Source: Sediminibacterium sp. (lineage in GTDB: Bacteria > Bacteroidota > Bacteroidia > Chitinophagales > Chitinophagaceae). Taken from it: DNA of 64,000 nt. Under the pieces are notes generated by a model. It was not told the DNA's origin, ran no database searches, and saw only the letters and a list, made by a program, of their open reading frames with translations. Positions within the stretch are counted from its first letter, which is position 1; each line of letters starts with the position of its first letter. This document shows, in pieces, positions 43,320 to 51,344 of this stretch. The position numbers were made by a program, and so were the translations under genes. The stretch spans positions 62,001 to 126,000 of the forward strand of contig JAFWCB010000008.1 of the NCBI GenBank assembly GCA_017537025.1, in the 5' to 3' direction.

Positions 43320-43863
43320 TGATCATGAGTTGTTTAGTAATACGTTCTTTTAATAGCTGTTTGGCTCGGTGATACTGGCTTTTACTGGTAGATTCTGAAA
43401 TACCCAGCTTATCAGCAATTTCTTTATGCGGGTAGTCTTCCAACACATATAGATTAAAGACTTGTCGACACCCATCGGGTAAGCTTTTTATCTCCTGATG
43501 AATCACTTTAAAATCTACGGTTTTCCACCATTCTATATCTTCTGTTACAAGCGTATCTTTATTAGATTCATCCCAGTCGTCCCAATAAAAATTTTTCTTA
43601 CTGAACCGAATACATTCATTTACCACGATTCGCTTCAACCAACCTCCAAACTGATTTGGGTCTTTTAGTTGCCCTAAATTTATAAAAGCGATTAAGAACG
43701 ATTCCTGTAAAAGATCTTCCGCATCGGCGCGGTTGCCGGTCATCCTGGAACATATATTAAACATGGCTTTGCTGTATTGCTCATATAACCACGATTGTGC
43801 TGCCCTGTCTCCTCGCGAAGCCTTAGTTATCACAGCCGTTTGTATGTTTATTACTTGTTCCAA
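43306..43863 (-). CDS. ECF-type RNA polymerase sigma factor
   Basis: A 185-residue sigma-70 family protein. Region 2 contains NICSRMTGNRADAEDLLQES FLIAF-like core binding and -10 recognition helices. Region 4 has LPDGCRQVFNLYVLEDYPHK then EIADKLGISESTSKSQYHRA, the -35 helix-turn-helix. It is first in an operon with an anti-sigma-like membrane protein and an exported beta-solenoid protein, a standard envelope-sensing arrangement. Confidence 0.93.
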   Translation of the reverse strand: MEQVINIQTAVITKASRGDRAAQSWLYEQYSKAMFNICSRMTGNRADAEDLLQESFLIAFINLGQLKDPNQFGGWLKRIVVNECIRFSKKNFYWDDWDESNKDTLVTEDIEWWKTVDFKVIHQEIKSLPDGCRQVFNLYVLEDYPHKEIADKLGISESTSKSQYHRAKQLLKERITKQLMINGSI

Positions 43864-43888
43864 GTAGTTTCCGTAAATAAGAGTGTAA

Positions 43889-43903
43889 GGTTATTAAAAG
43901 GTT
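43889..43903 (-). promoter_or_regulatory. Possible ECF-type -35 region (autoregulation)
   Basis: On the - strand the bases read AACCTTTTAATAACC, 26 bases upstream of the sigma gene start. An AAC(C)-type -35 box with downstream pyrimidine runs is common at ECF-controlled promoters, so autoregulation is plausible but unproven. Confidence 0.3.
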
Positions 43904-43915
43904 GGAATCTTTTCC

Positions 43916-43946
43916 AAAAAAAATACCCTCCAAATAGGAGGGTATT
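43916..43946 (-). terminator. Rho-independent terminator of the aldo/keto reductase gene
   Basis: On the - strand AATACCCTCC (43946-43937) pairs with GGAGGGTATT (43931-43922) and runs into eight T. It lies 16 bases after the stop of the aldo/keto reductase gene. Confidence 0.9.
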
Positions 43947-43962
43947 CATGTTATCAAATTTC

Positions 43963-44952
43963 TTAATATTCTGCTTGAATGGGCTTGTTACCCATAATGG
44001 TTTCTATTTTATCCATCACGGCATTATCTAATGCATTTACTACGTTCAAAGCGGTAAGATTATCGAGTAATTGCTCTTTTTTGGTTGCTCCTAAAATGGC
44101 AGTAGTTACATTCGGGTTTTTAATACACCATGCAATACTTAAAGCAGGTAAGCTCACATTAAGTTCATTGGCCAATGCTTGTAGTTGTTTTACTTTAGCA
44201 ATTTTTTCGTCGATTATCCAACGATCTTTTAACCAATCGAATCCCGGAATAGCAAGCCGGCTATCTTCAGGGATACCGTTATTATATTTTCCGGTAAGTA
44301 AGCCGGCTGCTAAAGGGCTCCAAATGGTGGTGCCTAAGCCTACATTTTTAAATACTTCGAGATAATCTTTTTCTACTTTCTCGCGCTCAAACAGATTATA
44401 TTGCGGCTGTTCCATAGCAGGGCCAATCAACCTATACGATTGAGCCACCCGATGGGCTTCCATAATTTCAACCCCACTCCATTCACTGGTACCCCAATAT
44501 AAAATTTTACCTTGTTGAATTAAGGTATTCATCGTCCATACTACTTCTTCTATGGGTGTGTTTTTATCGGGACGGTGACAAAAAAACAGATCCAAATAAT
44601 CAGTTTGCAAACGCTGTAATGCTTCATTACAGGCTTCTGTTAAATGTTTTCTGCTCAAGCCGGTTTGATTGGGCTTATTATTTTTACCCCTCCATCCAAA
44701 AAATGCTTTTGATGAAATGGTGTAAGAAGTACGATCCCAGTTCTTGGCTTTTAATACCCTTCCCATCATTTTTTCACTTTCGCCTAATGCATATACTTCT
44801 GCATTATCGAAGAAATTTATACCGGCATCATAAGCAATGCCCATCAGTTCATCGGCCAGACCATCATTAATTTGTTTATGAAATGTTACCCAACTGCCAA
44901 AGCTTAAAACGCTTAGCTGTAAGCCGGTTTTGCCCATTTTTCTGTATTCCAT
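43963..44952 (-). CDS. Aldo/keto reductase, voltage-gated channel beta-subunit-like
   Basis: A 329-residue TIM-barrel NADPH oxidoreductase. NFFDNAEVYALGESE has catalytic Asp and Tyr, SYTISSKAFFGW the Lys, and LDLFFCHRPDKNTP the His. The YLDLFFCHRPD and LGATKKEQLLDNL phrases fit the Kv-beta-like AKR6 group. The substrate is unknown. A heptamer array lies directly before its ATG and also holds the stop codon of the adjacent lptC gene. Confidence 0.9.
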   Translation of the reverse strand: MEYRKMGKTGLQLSVLSFGSWVTFHKQINDGLADELMGIAYDAGINFFDNAEVYALGESEKMMGRVLKAKNWDRTSYTISSKAFFGWRGKNNKPNQTGLSRKHLTEACNEALQRLQTDYLDLFFCHRPDKNTPIEEVVWTMNTLIQQGKILYWGTSEWSGVEIMEAHRVAQSYRLIGPAMEQPQYNLFEREKVEKDYLEVFKNVGLGTTIWSPLAAGLLTGKYNNGIPEDSRLAIPGFDWLKDRWIIDEKIAKVKQLQALANELNVSLPALSIAWCIKNPNVTTAILGATKKEQLLDNLTALNVVNALDNAVMDKIETIMGNKPIQAEY

Positions 44953-44953
44953 A

Positions 44954-44981
44954 TAGTAGTGTTTAGTGAGTAGTGGTTAGT
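44954..44981. repeat. Heptamer array F (holds the lptC stop codon)
   Basis: Four units (TAGTAGT, GTTTAGT and two more ending AGT) fill the gap between the lptC stop (TAA at 44977-44979, on the - strand) and the aldo/keto reductase ATG at 44952. Confidence 0.65.
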
Positions 44982-45570
44982 TTTTTTTGGTACTGTCGGG
45001 GGGGATGATAAGATAGCTGCCTTCCACAGCTTCAAAGTAAGTAATACTACTCAAATCTTGAGTTGCGCGGAATCCTTTGCGCGCATAAGTTTTTTGTTCT
45101 GTAAATCTTTGTACAGTAGTTACTGGTTTATCCGTATAAAAAATACCGGCAGTTTGATCCCAAAACATTTCGCTGGTATATAAGGTATCTCCGGTGTGTA
45201 TTCTAATGATCACTACACTATCTCTTAAGTAAACCTTGTTTTCTTGTTCTAAATAGCGGCCGTATTTGGCTCTTAGTTTGCTTTCGATTTTAGTACTATC
45301 GTTAAAAAACTCCACATATAAAGATTGAGGAAATTCGGATTTCAAAGCGCTATCGCCTTGGTAACGAAGCAGGAGAGGTGCTGTTAATTTCGCTTTCATT
45401 TTCCCCCCAACACTTAAATAACTAACAATATTTCTTCCTTCTTCAATACCTGTTTTTCTAACGCTCAAATTTTTTACTTCATTTACATCATTTTCACAAG
45501 CCATAATAAAAAAGCAGCCCAAGGCAAGAGCTGCTATAATTCTTTTAGTATGGGTGTTAACACTAGTCAT
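44977..45570 (-). CDS. lptC: LPS export protein LptC
   Basis: A 197-residue exported protein with an N-terminal hydrophobic segment and lipobox-like FFIMACEN, so probably a lipoprotein. The beta-jellyroll pattern is seen in MKAKLTAPLLLRYQGDS, LYVEFFND, LRAKYGRYLEQENKVYLRDSV and ARKGFRATQDLSSITYFEAV, typical of Bacteroidota LptC, which passes LPS from LptBFG to LptA. It overlaps the upstream outer-membrane protein gene by 8 bases. Confidence 0.88.
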   Translation of the reverse strand: MTSVNTHTKRIIAALALGCFFIMACENDVNEVKNLSVRKTGIEEGRNIVSYLSVGGKMKAKLTAPLLLRYQGDSALKSEFPQSLYVEFFNDSTKIESKLRAKYGRYLEQENKVYLRDSVVIIRIHTGDTLYTSEMFWDQTAGIFYTDKPVTTVQRFTEQKTYARKGFRATQDLSSITYFEAVEGSYLIIPPDSTKKN

Positions 45571-46939
45571 ATCTTCTTTTGATAAACCAAATATCGCTTA
45601 AACTGAAGCCTACCGAAAACTGAATATAGGTTTCCGTAATATTATTGGAGGCCGAACCACGTTTTCCTATTTGTAGAGCCGTTTGCATTGTTGTGTATTG
45701 GGTTTCATATGCCCTCCATTTACGAATGGGCAAGCCGGCACCTAATGATACGGCAAAAACTTTTAACCCTTTACCGTCGGCATTGATGTAATCCTGACCA
45801 TAATTGAATCCGATTCGATAGTTAATGCTTCTTAAATAGTTATTGCTGGCAATAGGGTTGGGACTAATTTGAGCACCCAGTTTTAACATCCAGCTATTAT
45901 TTAAAGCATCCGGTTGATTGTAAAAACGATAGCGTGTCCACTGCGTTGTCGTATATTCTAAACCAACAGACCATAATTCAAAAACTCCGGCCGTGGTACC
46001 GATTCTTTTCTGCAAACTGGCACCGGCTTCATATGTAGCGGGAATAACAACGGATCCCTTTACATTATCTACACTTTCAACAGTATCAATACCTATTATG
46101 GCTCCGGAAGATAAGTACCCAAAAGTGTATTTCTCTCTGTTTTGAGTGGCACTTAAATTTTGTTGAAAGGAAGCAACAGCACCTAAACGTACAGAATACA
46201 GTTCACTTGTTTTTGCTATTTTATCTTCTTTTTTAGCAACATCAAATTCATATTGTAAACCCGCTTGTAAAAACATTTTTCCATAATTCGTTTTTACAGA
46301 TTGATTAGACTGATGATAACTAACAGTATCGTTTAAGAATGTAGTTTGTGTATTCGTTTCCCTTCTCCCGAAAGTATATCCGGTATTGAACCCGATATTA
46401 AATTTCTTCCATCTTTTACCAATACCAATAAATGCTTGGTTTAAGCCTCCTGTTCCATTATAAGAAGTACCAACACTATCACCGGCAACTCTTGTATTGC
46501 TGGTTACAGAATAATTGATCCGGCTGATGGGTTTCAACCCGAAAGCGAAACCTAATCCTTTTGATTTGCTAAGGGGCATAGCTACTGCGGCATAAGCGGG
46601 AATAAAATAAATAGAGCTAAATGAACCTGCCGGATTTGCGCTTTTTAGATTTCTGGAATCTATCAGTAGGCCTAAATCATAAGTAACCAAGTTAAATAAG
46701 TTCCCATAAGAAGCGGGGTTATTGAAATTGATCGACTGTCCGATATTTCCCGTTAATCCATCTGCATAAGCGGCTTGTAACCCTCCCATTCCGCGCGAAA
46801 CGGTATGTTGGGAACCTACAAGGTTACCTATACCATATCTGGAGAAAGGAGAATTCACCTGAGCAAATGAAAAAACGGTAATTAACATGCAACTAACCAC
46901 ATAAGCCAGCCTACCTGTTGTTGAACTCACAAATTGCAT
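45563..46939 (-). CDS. Outer-membrane beta-barrel protein
   Basis: A 458-residue protein with a signal peptide (VVSCMLITVFSFAQ) and then NSPFSRYGIGNLVGSQHTVS and RGMGGLQAAYAD, followed by strands ending in a barrel-like WFIKRRYD. The opening SPFSRYG is a pattern shared by a Bacteroidota outer-membrane protein that is often found between coaX and lptC. It overlaps both neighbours (29 and 8 bases), so it probably serves envelope assembly. The exact function is unknown. Confidence 0.75.
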   Translation of the reverse strand: MQFVSSTTGRLAYVVSCMLITVFSFAQVNSPFSRYGIGNLVGSQHTVSRGMGGLQAAYADGLTGNIGQSINFNNPASYGNLFNLVTYDLGLLIDSRNLKSANPAGSFSSIYFIPAYAAVAMPLSKSKGLGFAFGLKPISRINYSVTSNTRVAGDSVGTSYNGTGGLNQAFIGIGKRWKKFNIGFNTGYTFGRRETNTQTTFLNDTVSYHQSNQSVKTNYGKMFLQAGLQYEFDVAKKEDKIAKTSELYSVRLGAVASFQQNLSATQNREKYTFGYLSSGAIIGIDTVESVDNVKGSVVIPATYEAGASLQKRIGTTAGVFELWSVGLEYTTTQWTRYRFYNQPDALNNSWMLKLGAQISPNPIASNNYLRSINYRIGFNYGQDYINADGKGLKVFAVSLGAGLPIRKWRAYETQYTTMQTALQIGKRGSASNNITETYIQFSVGFSLSDIWFIKRRYD

Positions 46940-47639
46940 ATAAGCCTTTATAAATTAGATTTTGGTCGGCAAATATCCTGTTTTTTAGGTGCGGCACAAA
47001 AAAAGGCATATCTCCCCCGGTTAATAGCACGTTAAAGTTGCTGTATTTTTCGCTGTAAGCATCAATAATACCGTCTATTTCCTTCGACATGCCCAAAATA
47101 ACCCCACTCAGCAAATTTGTTCGGGTATCGTAACCTACAAGCGGAAAATCATGGGCAGCCTCAATAATGGGCAATAAAGCCGTATGTTCATGCATAGCCC
47201 GAAAACGCATTTTCATACCCGGAGAAATGGACCCTCCTAAAAATTCACTCCGGTTATTAATAAAATTATAAGTAATACAACTACCCAAAGCAATTACTAA
47301 ATTGTGCATGCCGGGGAATAGATGAACCGCTGCAGCTACTAGTGCCAGTCTATCGGCACCAATGGTTTCAGGCTTTCCAACAGGGGTAGTTAAGGGTAGT
47401 TTACTGGTATGATCGAGTTTATGAAAGGAAGTAGTGCTCTTAAGTATGTCTTCTACGTGTATAGGATGATGAATGACGGAAGATAAAATACTAAATTGAG
47501 GTTGGTAATCTGCGATCAACTGAGAAATGGTATGAGCCTCTAAGTCGGGAACAAGAACTTCCTTAAGAAAATCACCGTTATTAAAAACAGCAATTTTTGC
47601 TCTTGTATTCCCTAAATCTAAACAAATGGTAATAGCCAT
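46911..47639 (-). CDS. coaX: Type III pantothenate kinase
   Basis: Phosphorylates pantothenate, the first step of CoA synthesis. ICLDLGNTRAKIAVF is the ASKHA phosphate-binding loop, GADRLALVAAA and ALGSCITYNFIN are CoaX motifs, and GGSISPGMKMRFRAMHEHT and LTGGDMPFF complete the set, in 242 residues. The start is ATG at 47639 (MAITICLD); an ATG 17 codons further out overlaps the LON-domain gene. Confidence 0.93.
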   Translation of the reverse strand: MAITICLDLGNTRAKIAVFNNGDFLKEVLVPDLEAHTISQLIADYQPQFSILSSVIHHPIHVEDILKSTTSFHKLDHTSKLPLTTPVGKPETIGADRLALVAAAVHLFPGMHNLVIALGSCITYNFINNRSEFLGGSISPGMKMRFRAMHEHTALLPIIEAAHDFPLVGYDTRTNLLSGVILGMSKEIDGIIDAYSEKYSNFNVLLTGGDMPFFVPHLKNRIFADQNLIYKGLYAICEFNNR

Positions 47640-47646
47640 AATTTTA

Positions 47647-48288
47647 CTAAGCGTCAAAGTTAAAGCCTTTAAGTTCGCGGAAGTGCCCATTTAACTTAAT
47701 CTTGTCTTTTAAAGATTCCATACCTGCTACAATGGGAATGACTTTGTTTAAATGGCGTTTTAAATATTCGAGTCGTTGCGCTTCCTCTAAAAGACCTAGA
47801 AATTCATATTCTTCTTCAACGGATAACCCTGCATGATGTGCAATATCATAGCTGAATAGTTCTTCTTCCTTCTTTTTAAAGTCTTTACTAATGTTTAAAA
47901 ATTTATGTAATTCTCTAATAGAAGCGATTACTTTTCGTATGAATGCTAGGTCGTGCTTCATATTGTTATCAGGATAATTTACAATGGCGCCACTATATAG
48001 CTTCTCCGGGATCGATTTTATCAGTTCTAAAATGCTAAAGACTTTGAGTCCGCGTGTACGAATATCCATTTTACCATCTTCGTGAACAGTAACGATCTCT
48101 GTTATTTCAACTAAAGTGCCCAGGTCGGCAATCCCTTTTTGTAATACGGTGGGTATGCCAAAGGGTTTTTGTTCAGCAAAACATTCTTGAATTAACTGCC
48201 GATAACGTGGCTCAAATATGTGCAGATTGAGGGTTTCGCCTGGAAACACTACAATTGATAATGGAAAAATTGGTATAAAGTTTATCAA
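47647..48288 (-). CDS. LON peptidase substrate-binding-domain protein
   Basis: A 213-residue protein with only the Lon N-terminal (substrate-binding) domain: FPLSIVVFPGETLNLHIFEP, RYRQLIQECF, TRGLKVFSI, and a C-terminal helical bundle. The ATPase and protease parts are absent, as in the stand-alone family. It is the first gene of the operon with coaX and lptC, 7 bases apart from coaX. The role is unknown, perhaps as an adaptor. Confidence 0.88.
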   Translation of the reverse strand: MINFIPIFPLSIVVFPGETLNLHIFEPRYRQLIQECFAEQKPFGIPTVLQKGIADLGTLVEITEIVTVHEDGKMDIRTRGLKVFSILELIKSIPEKLYSGAIVNYPDNNMKHDLAFIRKVIASIRELHKFLNISKDFKKKEEELFSYDIAHHAGLSVEEEYEFLGLLEEAQRLEYLKRHLNKVIPIVAGMESLKDKIKLNGHFRELKGFNFDA

Positions 48289-48320
48289 AAAGTTCGTTCT
48301 TTGACCACAATTTAGGGAAA

Positions 48321-49193
48321 ATGAAAATTGCAGGATTCACGATTATTAAAAATGCTGTTAAGAACGACTATCCGATTGTAGAAGCTATTCGTTCCATTTT
48401 ACCGGTTGTGGATGAAATGATTGTATTGGTAGGAGATTCTGAAGATGATACTATCGGGTTGATAAAAGCTATTGACGATGATAAGATAAAAATCCACCAT
48501 TCAATATGGGATCAATCTTTGCGCAGTGGCGGAACGGTATTGGCAGAAGAAACGAACAAGGCTTTTGATTTAGTTAGTGATGCCTATACTTGGGCATTTT
48601 ATATTCAAGGAGATGAAGTGATCCATGAGAAATACCACGATGCGATACGAACGGCTTGCGAACAATATGAAAATGATAAGCGTGTAGAAGGGTTACTGTT
48701 TGAATACCTGCATTTTTATGGTTCTTATGATTATGTGGGGGATAGCAGAAAATGGTATAGTCATGAAGTACGTATTATCAGAAACGATAAATCTATCCGA
48801 TCTTTTAAAGATGCGCAAGGCTTTAGAAAAGACGGGCAAAAAATAAAAGTAAAAGCTATTGATGCAATGGTGTATCATTATGGCTGGGTAAAGGATCCGG
48901 CACAAATGATGAAGAAACAAAAAGATGTTGCTGTTTTTTGGAATGATGAAGAAGGAATGAAAAATTATGAGGGTATACCGGATAGTTATGATTTTACGGA
49001 ATACGATTCATTGGCAAGGTTTACAGCCACACATCCGATAGTAATGCAGGAGAGAATCGCCCGAAAGAATTGGCAGCTCGAATTAGATACCTCGAAGAAA
49101 AAATTTTCTGTAAAAGAAAAAATATTGTATCGCTTTGAAAAGTTAACGGGTATCCGATTATTCGATTTTAGAAATTATAAATTGTTGCGTTGA
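48321..49193 (+). CDS. Family 2-like glycosyltransferase
   Basis: A 290-residue GT-A protein opening MKIAGFTIIKNAVKNDYPIV, with VDEMIVLVGDSEDDT giving the first Asp motif and AFYIQGDEVIHEKYH the DxD-like acidic motif. It is soluble apart from a basic C-terminal region. The sugar is unknown. It overlaps the convergent O-antigen ligase-like gene by 19 bases at their 3' ends, and diverges from the LON-domain gene. Confidence 0.82.
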   Translation: MKIAGFTIIKNAVKNDYPIVEAIRSILPVVDEMIVLVGDSEDDTIGLIKAIDDDKIKIHHSIWDQSLRSGGTVLAEETNKAFDLVSDAYTWAFYIQGDEVIHEKYHDAIRTACEQYENDKRVEGLLFEYLHFYGSYDYVGDSRKWYSHEVRIIRNDKSIRSFKDAQGFRKDGQKIKVKAIDAMVYHYGWVKDPAQMMKKQKDVAVFWNDEEGMKNYEGIPDSYDFTEYDSLARFTATHPIVMQERIARKNWQLELDTSKKKFSVKEKILYRFEKLTGIRLFDFRNYKLLR

Positions 49194-50407
49194 TCACTTC
49201 TGATTCCAAGCCATAATGGCCAAGCATGAAGGGCAATGCCAAATTGATAGCTCAAATTGGATTCTACCAAACAGCTTACGGCAATAGCTATACTCCAAAT
49301 AATCCATGCTTTTTGTTTTGTTTGCCGGCCTAGCCATATGGGAAATAATAACCAAGCGATAGAACAAAGTAAGCCGATGATTCCGGCGCCTAGTAGCCAA
49401 AAAAGGTACTGAGAAAAGGGCCAGCCAAAGGGTGACGGTTGGTGGTATTGTTGTTGAAAGTATTGTTGAATAGTTGGGTTTATTTCACTCCAACCCACAC
49501 CTCCTACAAAATTATTTTCTACTGCTTTGATGCTTACATGATTAACGGCTCGCCTTACCCCATCAGAATAGTTAGGATCATAGCCTTTGGTATTAAATTG
49601 CTGATAATCGTACAGCGTGTAGTTGAGTTTTTGGTAGAGAAGTGGGAGGGAGAAGAGCAAGACGAGACAATAGATGATGGACGATGGACGATAGAACGTA
49701 GACGAGAGACGGTAGACGGTAGACCGTTTGTCACCCTGAGCTTGTCGAAGGGCGACGTTCCGACGATTCCACCACTGACCAATGACTACTGACCAATGAC
49801 TAATAAATATTATCGCAGCTAATATGATTCCCGTTCTCACACTCAGCAATAGTATGGCCGTGAGGAAGAAGAGAATGAGGATTCGTTTTATTTTTTTGTT
49901 TTCAAGCGAGAAGCTAAGAAGCAATGCTGAAGCGAGATATATACTAAAGCGAAGATGGTCGTTATCCATGAATACCGCAATGGCTTTACCTGTTTTGATA
50001 AGTGTAAGCGCATTGGTAATATGTAGTAGAAGCCATAAGACCGGGTAAAGCGCCGCTATCGCGGCGCCATAGATCCATATTTTTCGGCAAACAGATGCCA
50101 CGCCTACGGCGTGGATAACTATGGCTCCCAATGCTATTGCTGGATATGCCAGCCAGCTTAATAATAGATCATAGTTTGTATTTGCAAATGGCGCTTGCCA
50201 TAAACCGGGTAGCCATAATGCCAAAGCAGAAAGACTCCATATCCATAAAGGCTCATGCTTGAAGTTGAGTTGTTTTTTATACAAACATACCAATGCCACT
50301 ACGAACCATAATCCTGCACTAATAGAAAGTAAAGCCCTACTCCATATTAATCCGACTACGGTGAGCAGGAATATTATTATCACTATATTTTTTCTACTTA
50401 CTTGCAT
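49175..50407 (-). CDS. O-antigen ligase-like membrane protein with repeat-derived insert
   Basis: A 410-residue polytopic protein. About ten helices are seen, and after them a periplasmic loop contains VGGVGWSEINPTIQQYF with the Gly-Trp motif typical of the Wzy/O-antigen ligase family. Residues about 200-246 (SHWSVVIGQWW to SSIIYC) are encoded by a heptamer array, a REP-like element and a second inverted array, all in frame; they lie between helices, where insertion is tolerated. Two GC-rich palindromes encode other stretches (HAVGVAS and GAAIAALYP). The repeat-rich coding is unlike its neighbours. Confidence 0.8.
   Translation of the reverse strand: MQVSRKNIVIIIFLLTVVGLIWSRALLSISAGLWFVVALVCLYKKQLNFKHEPLWIWSLSALALWLPGLWQAPFANTNYDLLLSWLAYPAIALGAIVIHAVGVASVCRKIWIYGAAIAALYPVLWLLLHITNALTLIKTGKAIAVFMDNDHLRFSIYLASALLLSFSLENKKIKRILILFFLTAILLLSVRTGIILAAIIFISHWSVVIGQWWNRRNVALRQAQGDKRSTVYRLSSTFYRPSSIIYCLVLLFSLPLLYQKLNYTLYDYQQFNTKGYDPNYSDGVRRAVNHVSIKAVENNFVGGVGWSEINPTIQQYFQQQYHQPSPFGWPFSQYLFWLLGAGIIGLLCSIAWLLFPIWLGRQTKQKAWIIWSIAIAVSCLVESNLSYQFGIALHAWPLWLGIRSDQRNNL
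49666..49728. repeat. In-frame heptamer array G, forward half
   Basis: Nine 7-base units of form GANNNNR (for example GACGATG, GACGGTA) lie inside the O-antigen ligase-like gene and run directly into a REP-like element. Confidence 0.8.
49732..49754. repeat. REP-like element copy 3, in frame
   Basis: CACCCTGAGCTTGTCGAAGG and the following GCG share the CTGAGC...CGAAG core with 11328-11350. The arms CCCT and AGGG are complementary. It encodes ALRQAQGD. Confidence 0.7.
49774..49808. repeat. In-frame heptamer array G, inverted half
   Basis: ACTGACC and AATGACT alternate twice, then AATAAAT. The units read as the reverse-complement type of the forward arrays and complete a head-to-head element with the REP core in the middle. 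Confidence 0.8.
50050..50067. repeat. GC-rich palindrome 1 inside a coding sequence
   Basis: GCGCCGC and GCGGCGC are perfect inverted arms around TATC. In an AT-rich genome a seven-base GC-only arm is striking. It encodes GAAIAAL in the O-antigen ligase-like protein. Confidence 0.7.
50098..50114. repeat. GC-rich palindrome 2 inside a coding sequence
   Basis: CCACGCC and GGCGTGG are perfect inverted arms around TAC. It encodes HAVGVA in the same protein, 31 bases from palindrome 1. Confidence 0.7.
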
Positions 50408-50434
50408 GGAGTTGCCATAAATTTACACCCGGGC

Positions 50435-51337
50435 ATGCAACAATATAAGGAAATAACAACAGCTCTTACAGCAGGCGATCGGCGCGCGCTGGCGCGCGCC
50501 ATATCAATCGTAGAAAACGAAGTGCCGGGATTTGATCAAATACTCCTATCACTACCTGCCGGAAATGCTCCTATATTAGGCATCACGGGCCCCCCCGGTG
50601 CAGGCAAAAGTACCTTGGTAGACGCACTGATCGAAACCTATGTGCAACAAGAAAAAAAAGTAGCTGTACTCTGTGTAGACCCTTCCTCACCCTTTAACCT
50701 TGGCGCACTGCTCGGCGATCGTATTCGTATGAGCCAATGGTACAATCACCCCCATGTATTCATTCGCTCCCTGGCAACAAGAGGTGCATTGGGAGGCTTA
50801 CACCCTTCCATCATTGAAATTACAGCACTCTTGCAGGCAGCCGGCTTTGATCATATTATTGTAGAAACCGTAGGGGTCGGACAAAGCGAAGTAGAAATAG
50901 CCGGACTCGCAGATACCACTATCGTAGTGGTTGTTCCCGAAGCCGGCGATGAAGTGCAAACCATGAAAGCCGGACTCATGGAAATAGCCGATATTTTTGT
51001 AGTGAATAAAGCCGATAGGCCCGATGCAGACAGCTTTTTACGCAATCTTAAACTAATGATGGCACCAGCATTCGCGCTGGAAAAAAATATCGCCATCCTT
51101 AAAACCGTCGCAGCCCATAAAGAAGGCATCGAAGCATTAGTTACTGCTATCAACAATCATTTGCAAACAACACAACATCAAGAAAAAAAATATTGGCTAT
51201 ATACCGAGAAAGTATTTCAACTGATTCAAAAAAATAAAATGCGCGATATCTCTAAAGCATCGCTAAAAAAAGATATTCAATTCGCTATGCAAGAAAATAA
51301 TTTTCAACTCTATCGCTTTACCCAACAATATCTATAA
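50435..51337 (+). CDS. meaB: MeaB/ArgK-family GTPase
   Basis: A 300-residue P-loop GTPase that by family role guards and loads B12-dependent acyl-CoA mutases. GITGPPGAGKSTLVDALI is the Walker A region, VDPSSPFNLGALLGDRIRM the MeaB signature, RSLATRGALGGL the switch, and VVNKADRPDA the G4-type motif. The start is ATG at 50435 (MQQYKE); the TTG at 50402 is not needed. No mutase gene is adjacent; the neighbours are glycosyltransferases. A perfect GC palindrome encodes RRALARA near residue 20. Confidence 0.93.
   Translation: MQQYKEITTALTAGDRRALARAISIVENEVPGFDQILLSLPAGNAPILGITGPPGAGKSTLVDALIETYVQQEKKVAVLCVDPSSPFNLGALLGDRIRMSQWYNHPHVFIRSLATRGALGGLHPSIIEITALLQAAGFDHIIVETVGVGQSEVEIAGLADTTIVVVVPEAGDEVQTMKAGLMEIADIFVVNKADRPDADSFLRNLKLMMAPAFALEKNIAILKTVAAHKEGIEALVTAINNHLQTTQHQEKKYWLYTEKVFQLIQKNKMRDISKASLKKDIQFAMQENNFQLYRFTQQYL
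50481..50500. repeat. GC-rich palindrome 3 inside meaB
   Basis: GGCGCGCGC and GCGCGCGCC are perfect nine-base inverted arms around TG, located in the N-terminal helix region of meaB. It resembles the two palindromes in the neighbouring gene. Confidence 0.75.
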
Positions 51338-51344
51338 CAATAAC

